NCBI RefSeq assembly: GCF_001424485.1
Contig: NZ_LMQC01000012.1
Span: forward strand, 705,012 to 769,011
Length of the DNA: 64,000 bases
Reading direction: 5' to 3'
Source of the DNA: Modestobacter sp. Leaf380
Lineage (GTDB): Bacteria > Actinomycetota > Actinomycetes > Mycobacteriales > Geodermatophilaceae
Shown one piece after another: positions 35,421-43,837 of the stretch (positions are counted from its first letter, which is position 1; every line of letters starts with the position of its first letter). Position numbers and translations under genes: made by a program. The notes below the pieces were generated by a model. The model saw nothing but the letters and a program-made list of their open reading frames with translations. It made no database searches and was not told the origin of the DNA.

Positions 35421-36962
35421 TCAGTAGGCGCCGGAGGAGCGGACGACGGCACGGCCGGTCCGCCAGAGGATCGAGGCGTCCATCGCCAGCGACCAGTTCT
35501 CCACGTAGCGGAGGTCCAGGCGGACCGACTCCTCCCAGGAGAGGTCGCTGCGGCCGGAGATCTGCCACAACCCGGTCAGGCCCGGCTTCACCAGCAGGCG
35601 CCGCGTGGCCTGCCCGTCGTAGCGAGCCACCTCCGAGGGCAGCGGGGGCCGGGGGCCCACCAGCGACATGGAGCCGGCCAGCACGTTGAGCAGCTGGGGC
35701 AGCTCGTCGAGGGAGAACCGGCGCAACCAGCGGCCCACCGGGGTCACCCGCGGGTCGGTGCGCATCTTGAACAGCACCCCCGAGGCGTCGTCGGGCACCA
35801 GCTCGGCCAGCCGCTGCTCGGCGTCCACGACCATGCTCCGGAACTTGACCATGGAGAACGTCGCGCCGTCCTTGCCCACGCGCTCCTGGCGGAACAGCAC
35901 CGGCCCCGAGCTGCTGACCCGGACCGCGGCGGCGACCGCGAGCAGCACCGGGGCCAGCAGGAGCAGCGCCGCGAGGGCGGCACCCCGGTCGACCAGCGCC
36001 TTCACCACCCGTCGCCAGCCCTCGAAGCGGGGCTGCTCGACGGCCAGCAGCGGGAGGCCGTCGAAGGGGCGGATGTGCAGCCGCGGCCCGGCGACCTCGA
36101 TCAGGCCGGGGGCCACCAGCAGCTCCAGCCCCGAGCCCTCGAGGTCCCAGGACAACCGGCGGAGGTACTCCGCCGCGGTCTCGCTGGCACTGGTCACGGC
36201 CACCGTGTCGGCTCCGACCGCCCGGGCGGTCGCCGGGACGTCGGACAGGCCGGCGACGGTGTACCCGGTCCGGGCCGCCACCCGGGTCCGGTCGGCATCG
36301 GTGACGCACGCGGCGACCACGACCAGGCCCGACGAGGGGTCGCCGGCCAGCCGGGCGGCGAGCTCCAGCACCGAGGACCCGCGGCCGACCAGCACGACCC
36401 GCTTCGTGCAGCGTCCCGCTCGGCGCAGGGCCCGCAGCCGGGCCCGGGCCACGTAGCGCGCCACCAGCGAGGACAGCACCAGCGCAGGGAGGACGACCAG
36501 CACGAGCCGGCGGGAGAGCTGGAGCTGGAAGGCGTAGGAGGTGAAGCCGATGAGAGCCAGGGCCGCCAGCCCGGCGCGCAGCACGCGGGAGAGCTCCTCG
36601 CGGCCGAGCGCCGCGACGCGGGCGGCGTACCCCCCGGCGAGGCCGAGGACCGCCGGCCACAGGGCGGGGAGCAGGAGGCATGTCCAGAACAGGACGTGGC
36701 CGGGGTTGGTGTCCAGGTCGACGCTGAGCGCCAGCGCCGCGACCGCCCCCAGGACGACGTCGCCCGCGACCAGGGCGGCGACGTAGTGGCGCGACCAGGT
36801 GCCGCGCGGGCCGGGCCGCGGGCCACCGGTGGCCGGCGGGGGCGTCGGCGGGGTCGCGGCGGTGGCGACGGACTCCCCCACGGGGGTGGGTGAGGTGCCG
36901 GTGGGTGTCCGGAGGACGGGCCCGGCGTCGGTCCCGCTGGGTGCACCGATGACGTCGAACAC
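35421..36962 (-). CDS. polyprenyl-phosphate sugar phosphotransferase 1
   Basis: 513-residue initiating transferase of the WbaP/CpsE type, which loads a sugar-1-phosphate onto undecaprenyl phosphate to begin a lipid-linked glycan. The GTG at 36962 is chosen for GGAGG 5 nt upstream; GTG 36980 is an alternative. After a Pro-rich N-terminus there are about four membrane helices (about 50-170), a Rossmann-like domain (about 180-290), one more helix and the catalytic region: RVGKDGATFSMVKFRSM, FSLDELPQLLNVL with the catalytic Asp-Glu, SLVGPRPPLPSEV, and KPGLTGLWQISGRSDLSW. It ends SGAY like its two paralogues at 40.1 and 58.0 kb. The intergenic stretch 35247-35420 shows nothing clear. Confidence 0.92.
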   Translation of the reverse strand: MFDVIGAPSGTDAGPVLRTPTGTSPTPVGESVATAATPPTPPPATGGPRPGPRGTWSRHYVAALVAGDVVLGAVAALALSVDLDTNPGHVLFWTCLLLPALWPAVLGLAGGYAARVAALGREELSRVLRAGLAALALIGFTSYAFQLQLSRRLVLVVLPALVLSSLVARYVARARLRALRRAGRCTKRVVLVGRGSSVLELAARLAGDPSSGLVVVAACVTDADRTRVAARTGYTVAGLSDVPATARAVGADTVAVTSASETAAEYLRRLSWDLEGSGLELLVAPGLIEVAGPRLHIRPFDGLPLLAVEQPRFEGWRRVVKALVDRGAALAALLLLAPVLLAVAAAVRVSSSGPVLFRQERVGKDGATFSMVKFRSMVVDAEQRLAELVPDDASGVLFKMRTDPRVTPVGRWLRRFSLDELPQLLNVLAGSMSLVGPRPPLPSEVARYDGQATRRLLVKPGLTGLWQISGRSDLSWEESVRLDLRYVENWSLAMDASILWRTGRAVVRSSGAY

Positions 36963-37269
36963 GCGTGCCTCCTCGTTCACTCTCCGTTGCCCCTCCACCG
37001 GGCAGGCGGACGGGACGGTCCCCCCGGAACCCCACGCTGAGCAGGGATGGAGGTGCGACGGCAACGATCACGCAAAGTCACGCTGCGCACAACGGGCATC
37101 AACGTGGACCACCCGATCTGGTTGCGGTCCGGTGAACAACCGACGACCATGGACGGCGTTCCGTGACGCTGCGTCTTGACGCACGTACCCTCTAACGAGG
37201 ATCGGCACCGTCCGGTCCGCAGCCGGGAGCGCTCTCCGCTCCGCCCCACCGGGACCTGGAGGCAGTGCC
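36963..37269. other. 307-bp divergent intergenic region
   Basis: It separates sugar transferase 1 (minus) from a 39-codon gene (plus). TTGACG at 37176-37181 and TAACGA at 37193-37198 look like promoter elements but are only 11 bp apart, too close for a normal pair. The stretch 37050-37170 is less GC-rich than its surroundings, as expected for a promoter region. Nothing else is identifiable. Confidence 0.4.
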
Positions 37270-37389
37270 GTGCGACCACCGACCAGGGCCCGCGCCCACC
37301 TGCACTGGTTCGTGCGGACAGGCTCCGAGTGGCAGGACAACGGCAGCGTCTACCGCTGCCGGTGCGGTCGGCACCGCCCCGGCCTCTGA
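37270..37389 (+). CDS. 39-residue CxC protein (hypothetical)
   Basis: Small gene: GTG 37270 with a perfect GGAGG at 37258-37262, spacer 7. The product begins VRPPTRARAHLHWFVRTG and ends GSVYRCRCGRHRPGL, with a C-x-C pair in a YRCRCG context that looks like half a zinc ribbon. I believe I have seen similar short proteins ending RCRCG..RPGL in related genomes, but cannot prove it here. Ribosome site, codon bias and a sensible C-terminus support a real gene. It stands alone, divergent from sugar transferase 1 and convergent with the next gene. Confidence 0.6.
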   Translation: MRPPTRARAHLHWFVRTGSEWQDNGSVYRCRCGRHRPGL

Positions 37390-37408
37390 CCGGGGCGCAC
37401 CAGGCGTC

Positions 37409-37834
37409 TCAGCTCGCCGGGACGGTGAGCGTGCGTGTCGCGGAGGGTCGGCCCCCCGCGGCGTCGGCCCGGGCGTCCACCAGCACGAGGACGGCGACCA
37501 GCCCCACCAGGGCGACGACGGTGGCCGAGGTGACCGCCACGGCCGAGGTCGGCGCGGCGAGGAGCACGCCCACCGTCGCGGCACCGGCGGTCGACCAGTG
37601 GCGGGCGCGTCCGACGTCGACGACCGCCCGGAGGGCCACGACGACGGCTGCGGCCAGGGCGGCGGCGTAGACCCGCGGCAGCGCGAACGGCGCCGCGGGG
37701 TCCAGCCACCGGCCGATCGACGTCCCGGGCAGGTCGGCCGCGACGGCACCCATCAGCAGGCACCCGAGGAAGCCCAGGACCAGGCACGCGACGAGGCCGG
37801 GCGAGCACAGACGGGCGGGGGCGGGGCGGTCCAC
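37409..37834 (-). CDS. small membrane protein (hypothetical)
   Basis: 141 residues from GTG 37834, with four predicted membrane helices: LVACLVLGFLGCLLMG (about 14-30), YAAALAAAVVVALRAVV (about 56-72), STAGAATVGVLLAAP (about 81-96) and SATVVALVGLVAVLVLV (about 103-120). No recognised family or motif. It shares strand and direction with the next minus-strand membrane protein gene 119 bp upstream, so the two may be one transcript. Function unknown. Confidence 0.6.
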   Translation of the reverse strand: MDRPAPARLCSPGLVACLVLGFLGCLLMGAVAADLPGTSIGRWLDPAAPFALPRVYAAALAAAVVVALRAVVDVGRARHWSTAGAATVGVLLAAPTSAVAVTSATVVALVGLVAVLVLVDARADAAGGRPSATRTLTVPAS

Positions 37835-37953
37835 CGGGCCTGTCTACCGAGGGGGTGCCCGGCCGGCGACGCGCCGCGCCGCCGTGGCGGAGGCCGACGC
37901 CCCACCGACCCCGCCCACCTCAGCGTCACCGCCCGCTCACGTCGAGCCAGGGG

Positions 37954-38736
37954 TCAGCGACGCCTCGACAGGTCGACGACGCCGTGCACGACGACGGCCA
38001 ACAGGCCTACCGCGGCGAGTGCCTCGGCGGTCTCCTCGACCCAGGTGCCCAGGGCGAGTGCCGTCGGGCCGGCGCCGGCGACGGCGGATGCCAGCGCGGA
38101 CAGCCCGACGGCGGCCACGGCGTAGAGCGCGAGCCAGGTCGTCACCGCGATACGGGTGTCCCGGCGCACCCGCCGGCCCGATGCGGTGACCACGGCGATG
38201 CCCACGACCGCGGTGGCCACGAAGACCAGCTGCACGTCGGCCGCCGGCAGCAGGCCGGAGAGCCCCACCTCGACCAGCGAGTGCCAGGACCACGCCTTGG
38301 CCAGCGACAGGGCAGCCGCACCCACGGCCAGCGCGAGCCACCACGGGCGGGCCCCGGCCCGGTGACAGCGGACGGCCCCGGTGAGGGCCACCAGGCAGAC
38401 GACGGCGAAGACGCTGGTGACGAGGAGGCGGGGTACGGAGCCGACGTGGTCCATGTCGAGCACCCGGGCCCAGGCGGTCGCCGTGGGGCCACAGTCACCG
38501 CGCAGGCACGCCAGCCGGCCGACGAGACCACTGGTCTCCAGCACCACCGCGGTGACGCCGAGGACCACGGCCGCCACCCGGGTGGGACGGCGCAGCGGGG
38601 ACGACCAGGCCGAGTGCAGCAGCTGCCGCAGGCCGACGACCGCGCCGGCGGGCGCGGTTCCTGATCGGCGCTCGGGAGACACCGACGACCGGGTCGCGTC
38701 CCCGGTCGGGGAGGCGGCGGCGAGGTCGGGGTCCAC
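37954..38736 (-). CDS. multi-pass membrane protein (hypothetical)
   Basis: 260 residues from GTG 38736, with about seven hydrophobic segments after a 50-residue charged N-terminus. A cysteine pair in an outside loop (ACLRGDCGPTATAW, about 77-90), the loop LDMDHVGSVPRL and KAWSWHSLVEVG stand out as polar landmarks. I do not recognise the family. It is divergent from the LCP gene across 234 bp. Function unknown. Confidence 0.65.
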   Translation of the reverse strand: MDPDLAAASPTGDATRSSVSPERRSGTAPAGAVVGLRQLLHSAWSSPLRRPTRVAAVVLGVTAVVLETSGLVGRLACLRGDCGPTATAWARVLDMDHVGSVPRLLVTSVFAVVCLVALTGAVRCHRAGARPWWLALAVGAAALSLAKAWSWHSLVEVGLSGLLPAADVQLVFVATAVVGIAVVTASGRRVRRDTRIAVTTWLALYAVAAVGLSALASAVAGAGPTALALGTWVEETAEALAAVGLLAVVVHGVVDLSRRR

Positions 38737-38970
38737 CCCTCAGCGGTCGGCACCCGGTCCGGTGGGCTTGACGGTGCGGCCCCGACCGTCACTCGATCGG
38801 GGGACCGCGAGAGGTCTGCCGCGGCGTGGCTCGCCACAGCGGCGCGCCAGCAGACCCGCGCCCACCTGCTCGTGAGCAGCCACCTACGGTGCGTCAGGAC
38901 ACCCGATCAGACCCTCCTCCCACCCTTCGAGGTGATTCGGCAACGGCCCGACCCTCGTAGCGTCGTCACC
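38737..38970. other. intergenic region with leaderless LCP promoter
   Basis: 234 bp between divergent genes. The clear element is TAGCGT at 38958-38963, exactly 7 nt before the ATG of the LCP gene, with GATTCG (38934-38939) 18 bp upstream as a weak -35. No ribosome site is present, so the LCP mRNA is probably leaderless. Nothing else is apparent. Confidence 0.5.
38958..38963 (+). promoter_or_regulatory. -10 box TAGCGT for leaderless LCP mRNA
   Basis: CGTAGCGTCG at 38956-38965 contains TAGCGT. Transcription would begin at or next to the ATG at 38971. The decamer is identical to that before the PAP2-kinase fusion (11046-11055). Confidence 0.55.
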
Positions 38971-40044
38971 ATGAGTCATGAGCCCGTCGACGAGGCGCAG
39001 TCGGACGAGGTCGGTGGACCGACCCGCCGGCGCGGTTCGCCGCGCGCTCTGCGGCGGGTGCTCCTCGCCGTCGGCGTGCTCGGGCTGTGCCTGGCCCTCG
39101 TGGCCGGCGGCACGCTGTTCTTCCTGACCCAGCGCTACGGCCAGAACGTGGACCGGGTCGAGGACGTGTTCGCCGCGCTGGACCCGGCGGCCCGGCCCGC
39201 ATCGGCGGCCCCGGCGGCCGCGGCGTCGGACTCCCCGGTGACCTTCCTGCTGGTCGGCTCCGACACCCGGGCGACCGGTGGCGGCACCGCGTTCCCGGAC
39301 GCCCGCTCCGACGCCATCATGCTGGCCCGGCTGTCGGCCGACCGACGGCAGGTGCAGGTCGTGTCGATCCCCCGCGACTCCTGGGTCGACGTCCCCGGTC
39401 ACGGCATGAGGAAGATCAACGCTGCGTACGCCCTCGGCGGCCCCACCCTCCTGGTGCAGACCGTCGAGCAGCTCACCGGTGTCCGGGTGGACCACTACGC
39501 GGCCATCTCCTTCGAGGGCCTCATCTCCCTGACCGACGCTCTGGGCGGCGTCGACGTCGAGGTCGCCGAGACCACGAGCTGGGGGCCGTACACGTTCACC
39601 CAGGGCATGAACCACCTCGACGGCGACCAAGCGCGCTGGTACGTCGGTCAGCGCTACGACCTCCCCGGCGGCGACTTCGACCGGGTCCGGCGCCAACAGG
39701 CGTACCTGCGGGCGGTCTTCACCCAGCTGTTCAGCTCCGGGGCCCTGCGCGACCCCGGCCGACTGGACTCCGTGCTGCTCGCGGTGACCGGGTCGATCGC
39801 CGTCGACGACTCGCTGGGCAACGGGGACCTGCTGTCCCTGGCACTGTCCGCCCGCGACATCACCCCCGACGGGGTCGACTTCTTCACCGCCCCGGTGCTG
39901 GGCACCGGCCGGGAGGGCCCGGCGAGCGTCGTCTACCTGGACAGCGTCCGCGGCGAGCGGATGTGGGGCTACCTGCGCACCGACTCCCTGGGCGGGAACG
40001 CCGAGGAGTTCGACACCGAGACCCTGCAGCAGGTCCCGAACTGA
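38971..40044 (+). CDS. LytR-CpsA-Psr (LCP) glycopolymer ligase
   Basis: 357 residues from ATG 38971. A basic N-terminus and one helix (VLLAVGVLGLCLALVAGGTLFFL, about 29-51) anchor it with the catalytic domain outside. LCP landmarks: FLLVGSDTRA, RSDAIMLARL, VSIPRDSWVDVPGHGMRKIN, NAAYALGGP and DFDRVRRQQAYLRAV, covering the conserved Asp and Arg that bind the lipid pyrophosphate. LCP enzymes move undecaprenyl-linked glycopolymers onto peptidoglycan; in this locus the substrate would be a surface polysaccharide. No C-terminal LytR_C domain. The mRNA is probably leaderless. It is convergent with sugar transferase 2, 21 bp away. Confidence 0.92.
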   Translation: MSHEPVDEAQSDEVGGPTRRRGSPRALRRVLLAVGVLGLCLALVAGGTLFFLTQRYGQNVDRVEDVFAALDPAARPASAAPAAAASDSPVTFLLVGSDTRATGGGTAFPDARSDAIMLARLSADRRQVQVVSIPRDSWVDVPGHGMRKINAAYALGGPTLLVQTVEQLTGVRVDHYAAISFEGLISLTDALGGVDVEVAETTSWGPYTFTQGMNHLDGDQARWYVGQRYDLPGGDFDRVRRQQAYLRAVFTQLFSSGALRDPGRLDSVLLAVTGSIAVDDSLGNGDLLSLALSARDITPDGVDFFTAPVLGTGREGPASVVYLDSVRGERMWGYLRTDSLGGNAEEFDTETLQQVPN

Positions 40045-40065
40045 CCCCGTCCCCGGGCCGGCGAC

Positions 40066-41592
40066 TCAGTAGGCGCCGGACCCGAGGACCACGGCCCGCA
40101 CCGTCCTCAGCACGATCAGCGCATCCACGGCCAGCGACCAGTTCTCGACGTAGCGGACGTCCAGGCTGACCGACTCGTCCCAGGACAGGTCAGACCGCCC
40201 CGAGACCTGCCAGAGCCCGGTGATCCCCGGCTTCACCAGCAGGCGCCGGCGCATGTCGTCGCCGTACTGCTCGACCTCGCGCAGGACGTGCGGCCGCGGG
40301 CCCACCAGGGACATCGACCCACCCAGCACGTTGATCAGCTGCGGCAGCTCGTCCAGCGACCACCGCCGCAGCACCCGGCCGATCGGCGTCACGCGTGGGT
40401 CCGTGTGCATCTTGAACTGCACGTCGTTCCCGTCGCTGGTGGTCAGCATCGACTCCTGCAGCCGGTCGGCGCCAGGGACCATCGTGCGGAACTTGAGCAC
40501 GTGGAAGGGCTGCCCACCCCGGCCCACCCGCTCGTGCCGGAAGAAGACCGGACCCCGGCTGGTGACCGCGACCCCGATGGCCAGGCCCACCAGCAGAGGG
40601 GCCAGGACCAGCAGCAGTACCGCCGCGGCCACGCGGTCGGAGGCGTCCTTGGCCAGCCGGCGGACGCCCCGGAACTCCGGCCGCTCCATGTGCAGCAACG
40701 GCAGTCCGGCGGTCGGGCGGATCCGGACCCGGGGGCCGGCGATCTCGGTCACCGCCGGTGCGAGCAGCAGCTCTGCGTCGGTGCTCTCCAGGTCCCACCC
40801 CAGCCGGCGCAGGGCCGCCCCGTCGAGCTCGGGGCACGGCAGGATCGCGACGGTGTCGATGGAGAACCGCTGGACCACCTCCGCGACCGCGTCGAGGGGG
40901 CCGAGCACCGGCAGGCCGTCGAAGACGTGCGTCTCGGGCACCGGGTCCCGGGGGCCGTCCGGCAGGCAGCAGCCGACGACCCGGTAGCCGAGGCCGGGCT
41001 GGTCGTCGAACCGCTGCCGCAGGTCGGCGACGCCGCTGCGGTGGCCGACCAGCAGCGCGGTCTGCTGGTGCAGGCCGCGTCGCCTCCGGCGGCGCAGCCG
41101 GTGCCGCAGCGCCCACCGCGCGGCCAGGGTCAGCACCGTCGCCAGCGGCAGCGCGATGACCACGAAGCCGCGGGCGACCTCCAGCCGCAGCGCCCAGGAC
41201 AGCGTCCCGACCACGGCCACCAGCACCACCGCCGCGGACGCGACCCGGTGGAACTCCTCGGCACCCACCCACAGGAAGCGCTCCTCGTAGGCGCGGGCGA
41301 AGAGCATGGTCAGCGACCAGACCACCGGGAGCACGACGGCCGCCACGATCGAGGCCCGGGCGTGGTCCAGCTCGACCGGGGTCGCCGGGGAGAAGCGGAC
41401 CAGGTAGCCGGCACCGGCGGCCAGCACACCGGCCAGCAGGTCGGTCACCACCAGGAGCCGCACGTAGCCGGCGCGCCAAGCACGCCTGGCCTCGGTGCCG
41501 TCACCGCGCAACCGGGCCGGGACGACGCGCTGTCGTCGTCGGACCGTCCGGGGCGTCCGTGTCGCCGCGGTCCACAGCTGCTGCCCTGCCAC
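40066..41592 (-). CDS. polyprenyl-phosphate sugar phosphotransferase 2
   Basis: 508 residues from GTG 41592. Same layout as the paralogues: membrane helices about 40-165, a CoA-binding-like Rossmann domain (TALLVGHRSGVADLRQRF, about 178-195), one helix near 325, then the transferase region with RVGRGGQPFHVLKFRTM, WSLDELPQLINVL, SLVGPRPHVLREV and KPGITGLWQVSGRSDLSW. It would transfer a sugar-1-phosphate to undecaprenyl phosphate. It is closer to the copy at 58.0 kb (shared LWVGAEEF/LWVGPEEF and ALLVGHR) than to that at 35.4 kb. The 212 bp upstream (41593-41804) hold a possible TAACGG -10 near 41650 and no gene. Confidence 0.92.
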   Translation of the reverse strand: MAGQQLWTAATRTPRTVRRRQRVVPARLRGDGTEARRAWRAGYVRLLVVTDLLAGVLAAGAGYLVRFSPATPVELDHARASIVAAVVLPVVWSLTMLFARAYEERFLWVGAEEFHRVASAAVVLVAVVGTLSWALRLEVARGFVVIALPLATVLTLAARWALRHRLRRRRRRGLHQQTALLVGHRSGVADLRQRFDDQPGLGYRVVGCCLPDGPRDPVPETHVFDGLPVLGPLDAVAEVVQRFSIDTVAILPCPELDGAALRRLGWDLESTDAELLLAPAVTEIAGPRVRIRPTAGLPLLHMERPEFRGVRRLAKDASDRVAAAVLLLVLAPLLVGLAIGVAVTSRGPVFFRHERVGRGGQPFHVLKFRTMVPGADRLQESMLTTSDGNDVQFKMHTDPRVTPIGRVLRRWSLDELPQLINVLGGSMSLVGPRPHVLREVEQYGDDMRRRLLVKPGITGLWQVSGRSDLSWDESVSLDVRYVENWSLAVDALIVLRTVRAVVLGSGAY

Positions 41593-41804
41593 CCTGCCCC
41601 CTGCCCGTCCAGGACCGCTCCGGGGGCACCTCCCCCGGCACGATCCGTTACCGGACCGGACCGTACCGAGACCAGGCGTGCGGGCAACCGCTGGTCAGGG
41701 CCCTGTCGCCCGCCACGGAGAGTGACCCGCGTGGCGCTACACGAGCGGTGAGCACCCGACGACGGAACGCACGCGGCCGGGGCCCCGACGACCGGGACGG
41801 AGGG

Positions 41805-42683
41805 TCAGCGGGGCGCGCGGGTGTCGGCGACGCGGGCGGCGAGCTCGGGCCAGCAGGGGTCCGCCGGCAGCTGCGCGGTCTCCATGTGCACCGCGAGCTG
41901 CCGCTGCGTCGCGAGGAGCACCCGCCGCGGACGGCGGACGGCGACCACCACGTCCAGGACGGCCCGCATGAGGGGCTTGCCCACGACCTTGACCACCCCG
42001 CGCACGCTGGGCGCCGGAGCCAGGTCGGACAACAGGTGCCGGACCGGGAACGGGCGCAGCCCCTGCAGGGCGTGCCAGGTGGCGGTGTCGAAGGGCGCGC
42101 CGACCCGGCTGCCCAGCTCGAGCAGCCACCGGTCGGCCAGCAGGACCCCGGCCCGGACACCGAAGGTGGACGTCGTCTTCGCCGACCTGTCCCACACGTG
42201 GTCCCCGACGGTCACCGGGCCGCCGGGGAGGCCGTCGACCCGGCGGTCGGGCTGGCTCGGGTGGGTGTCGTGCCAGGCGGTGTCGTCCGGGGTGAAGACG
42301 GAGAAGTAGTCGGCCGCGGGCACCTCGGACGCCGCGCGGACCACGGCCGCCAGCGCCTCCGGGGTGTAGAGGTAGTCGTCCTCGGCGAACCAGACCACGG
42401 CGTCCGGCGGCAGGTCACGGGCGAGCCGACAGCCGACCTCCACCGCCCGGCGGAAGCTGCGTGCGGTCATCCCGGCGGACACCGCCACGACCTCGGCCCG
42501 GCCCTCGACCACGACGCGGAGGTCCGCCGGCACCCCGCCGTCGGCGACGACCGTCACCCGCGCGCCGGGGACCCCGTCGAGGGAGGCCACGAGGGAGTCC
42601 CAGGCCGTGCGCCGGTCGTACCAGGCCGGCCGGTCCTTGTCGTTGTCTCCAGAGCGGGTGCGGTAGACCACGGCGAACGACAT
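41805..42683 (-). CDS. EDDYLY-type putative glycosyltransferase A
   Basis: 292 residues from ATG 42683. I do not recognise a named family. It opens MSFAVVYRTRSGDNDKDRP, has a mixed alpha/beta N-terminal half and, at about 100-110, WFAEDDYLYTPEAL, where an acidic triplet after hydrophobic residues looks like the DxD metal site of GT-A enzymes. Later STFGVRAGVLLADRW and a C-terminal LAVHMETAQLP follow. The product of 45384-46286 shares the opening, EDDY motif, TFG.R.G segment and LA.H.E ending, so they are paralogues. No signal peptide; cytoplasmic. The mRNA is probably leaderless (TAACCT 7 nt before ATG). A role in glycan building is inferred from place and motif. Confidence 0.7.
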   Translation of the reverse strand: MSFAVVYRTRSGDNDKDRPAWYDRRTAWDSLVASLDGVPGARVTVVADGGVPADLRVVVEGRAEVVAVSAGMTARSFRRAVEVGCRLARDLPPDAVVWFAEDDYLYTPEALAAVVRAASEVPAADYFSVFTPDDTAWHDTHPSQPDRRVDGLPGGPVTVGDHVWDRSAKTTSTFGVRAGVLLADRWLLELGSRVGAPFDTATWHALQGLRPFPVRHLLSDLAPAPSVRGVVKVVGKPLMRAVLDVVVAVRRPRRVLLATQRQLAVHMETAQLPADPCWPELAARVADTRAPR

Positions 42684-42690
42684 CGCGGTG

Positions 42691-42696
42691 AGGTTA
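42691..42696 (-). promoter_or_regulatory. -10 box TAACCT for leaderless start
   Basis: On the minus strand GGTAACCT is followed by 7 nt (CACCGCG) and the ATG at 42683. There is no ribosome site, so a leaderless mRNA is likely. Confidence 0.5.
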
Positions 42697-42746
42697 CCGG
42701 CCCGTCCCCGGCCCGACGGGTCCCGGTCCTGGGCGTGTGCCGGTGG

Positions 42747-43769
42747 TCACCGACCGGCTGAGACCGTGGTCACCGGGGCCTTCGCGCCGGCCGCGCCGAG
42801 GAAACGCGTCCAGCCCGCCACCAGGCCGCTCCCCCAGGCCAGGTGGACGATCGGGGGGACGACGGCGCCCTTCAGCGGGTCGGCGCCGTCGGCGAGGGCG
42901 GCCCTGGCCCCGAGCGAACCGGCGGCGGCCAAGTACCCGGCAGCCGCTGCCGCACCCCACCGGGGCCGCAGCAGCAGCGCCGCGGTCAACCCGAGCACGA
43001 CCGCGGGCGGGACCAGCTGCCGGACGCGCAACGACTCCGGGTGCACGTGCAGCGTGAGGCCCTTGAAGAACCCGTACCGCCACATCTGGACCGCCAGCGC
43101 CCGCGGCGTCTCACGGACGTACCAGACCGTCGTGGCCGCGGGCTCCAGCCAGATGGTGCCCTGGTCGGCCACCCGGAGGTCGGCCTCGAAGTCCTCGTTG
43201 GCGTGGAACCGCTCGTCCCAGCCGCCGGCCCGCAGCAGGGCCTCGCGGCGGTAGCAGCCGGAGAAGACGTGCTGGATGGGGCCGGCCTCACCACCGACCC
43301 GGTGCCGGGCACCGCCCAGGCCGAAGGAGCGGCGCAGCGTGCTGGCGATCGCCCGGCCCCACGCACCGCGCCCCTGGGTGTCCATCGCCCCGCCGACGGC
43401 GACGACGTCGGGACGCTGGTCCAGCAGGCCCGCGACCCGCTCGAGGTAGTCGGGGGCGTACTCGGCGTGGGTGTCCATCCGGGCCACCACGTCCCCGCTG
43501 GCCGCGGCCAGCGCGTGGTTCAGGCCCGTCGGGACGATCCGCTCCGGGTTGTCGACGACGACGATGGGCAGCTCGGGGGTGCCCGCGGCCTCCCAGGCCT
43601 GCCGGCTGCCGTCGGTGGACCGCCCGTCGGCGACGACGACCTCGTCGGGTCGGCGGGTCTGCCCGGCCAGCACCCGCAGCACGCGGTCGACGTTGTGGGC
43701 CTCGTCCCGCGACGGGATGATCACCGACAGCCGGACGCCCGGTCCGCCGTCGTCCTGGCGCTGGCTCAT
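42747..43769 (-). CDS. family 2 glycosyltransferase (ExoA-like)
   Basis: 340 residues from ATG 43769 with GGGGAGGGG just upstream. GT-A fold: LSVIIPSRDEAHNVDRVL at the start, VVVADGRSTDGSRQ, and the metal motif MDTHAEYAPDYLER. Acceptor part VFSGCYRREALLRAGGWDERF is followed by the E-D pair (ANEDFEADLRV). Two or three hydrophobic segments at the C-terminus (about 245-330) tether it to the membrane, as in succinoglycan ExoA. It would add a sugar from an NDP donor to a lipid-linked intermediate. It lies just after the flippase gene on the same strand (68 bp) and before the EDDYLY gene. Confidence 0.92.
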   Translation of the reverse strand: MSQRQDDGGPGVRLSVIIPSRDEAHNVDRVLRVLAGQTRRPDEVVVADGRSTDGSRQAWEAAGTPELPIVVVDNPERIVPTGLNHALAAASGDVVARMDTHAEYAPDYLERVAGLLDQRPDVVAVGGAMDTQGRGAWGRAIASTLRRSFGLGGARHRVGGEAGPIQHVFSGCYRREALLRAGGWDERFHANEDFEADLRVADQGTIWLEPAATTVWYVRETPRALAVQMWRYGFFKGLTLHVHPESLRVRQLVPPAVVLGLTAALLLRPRWGAAAAAGYLAAAGSLGARAALADGADPLKGAVVPPIVHLAWGSGLVAGWTRFLGAAGAKAPVTTVSAGR

Positions 43770-43837
43770 GGTCCCCTCCCCGGTGGTCGGAGGGCCCGAC
43801 CGGCCGGTCTGTGAGCTTGCCACAGCCCGCCCGCCGC

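Noticed and set aside
37176-37198. TTGACG and TAACGA as a promoter pair
   Set aside because: Only 11 bp separate them, against the usual 16-19, so they cannot act as one sigma-70 promoter.
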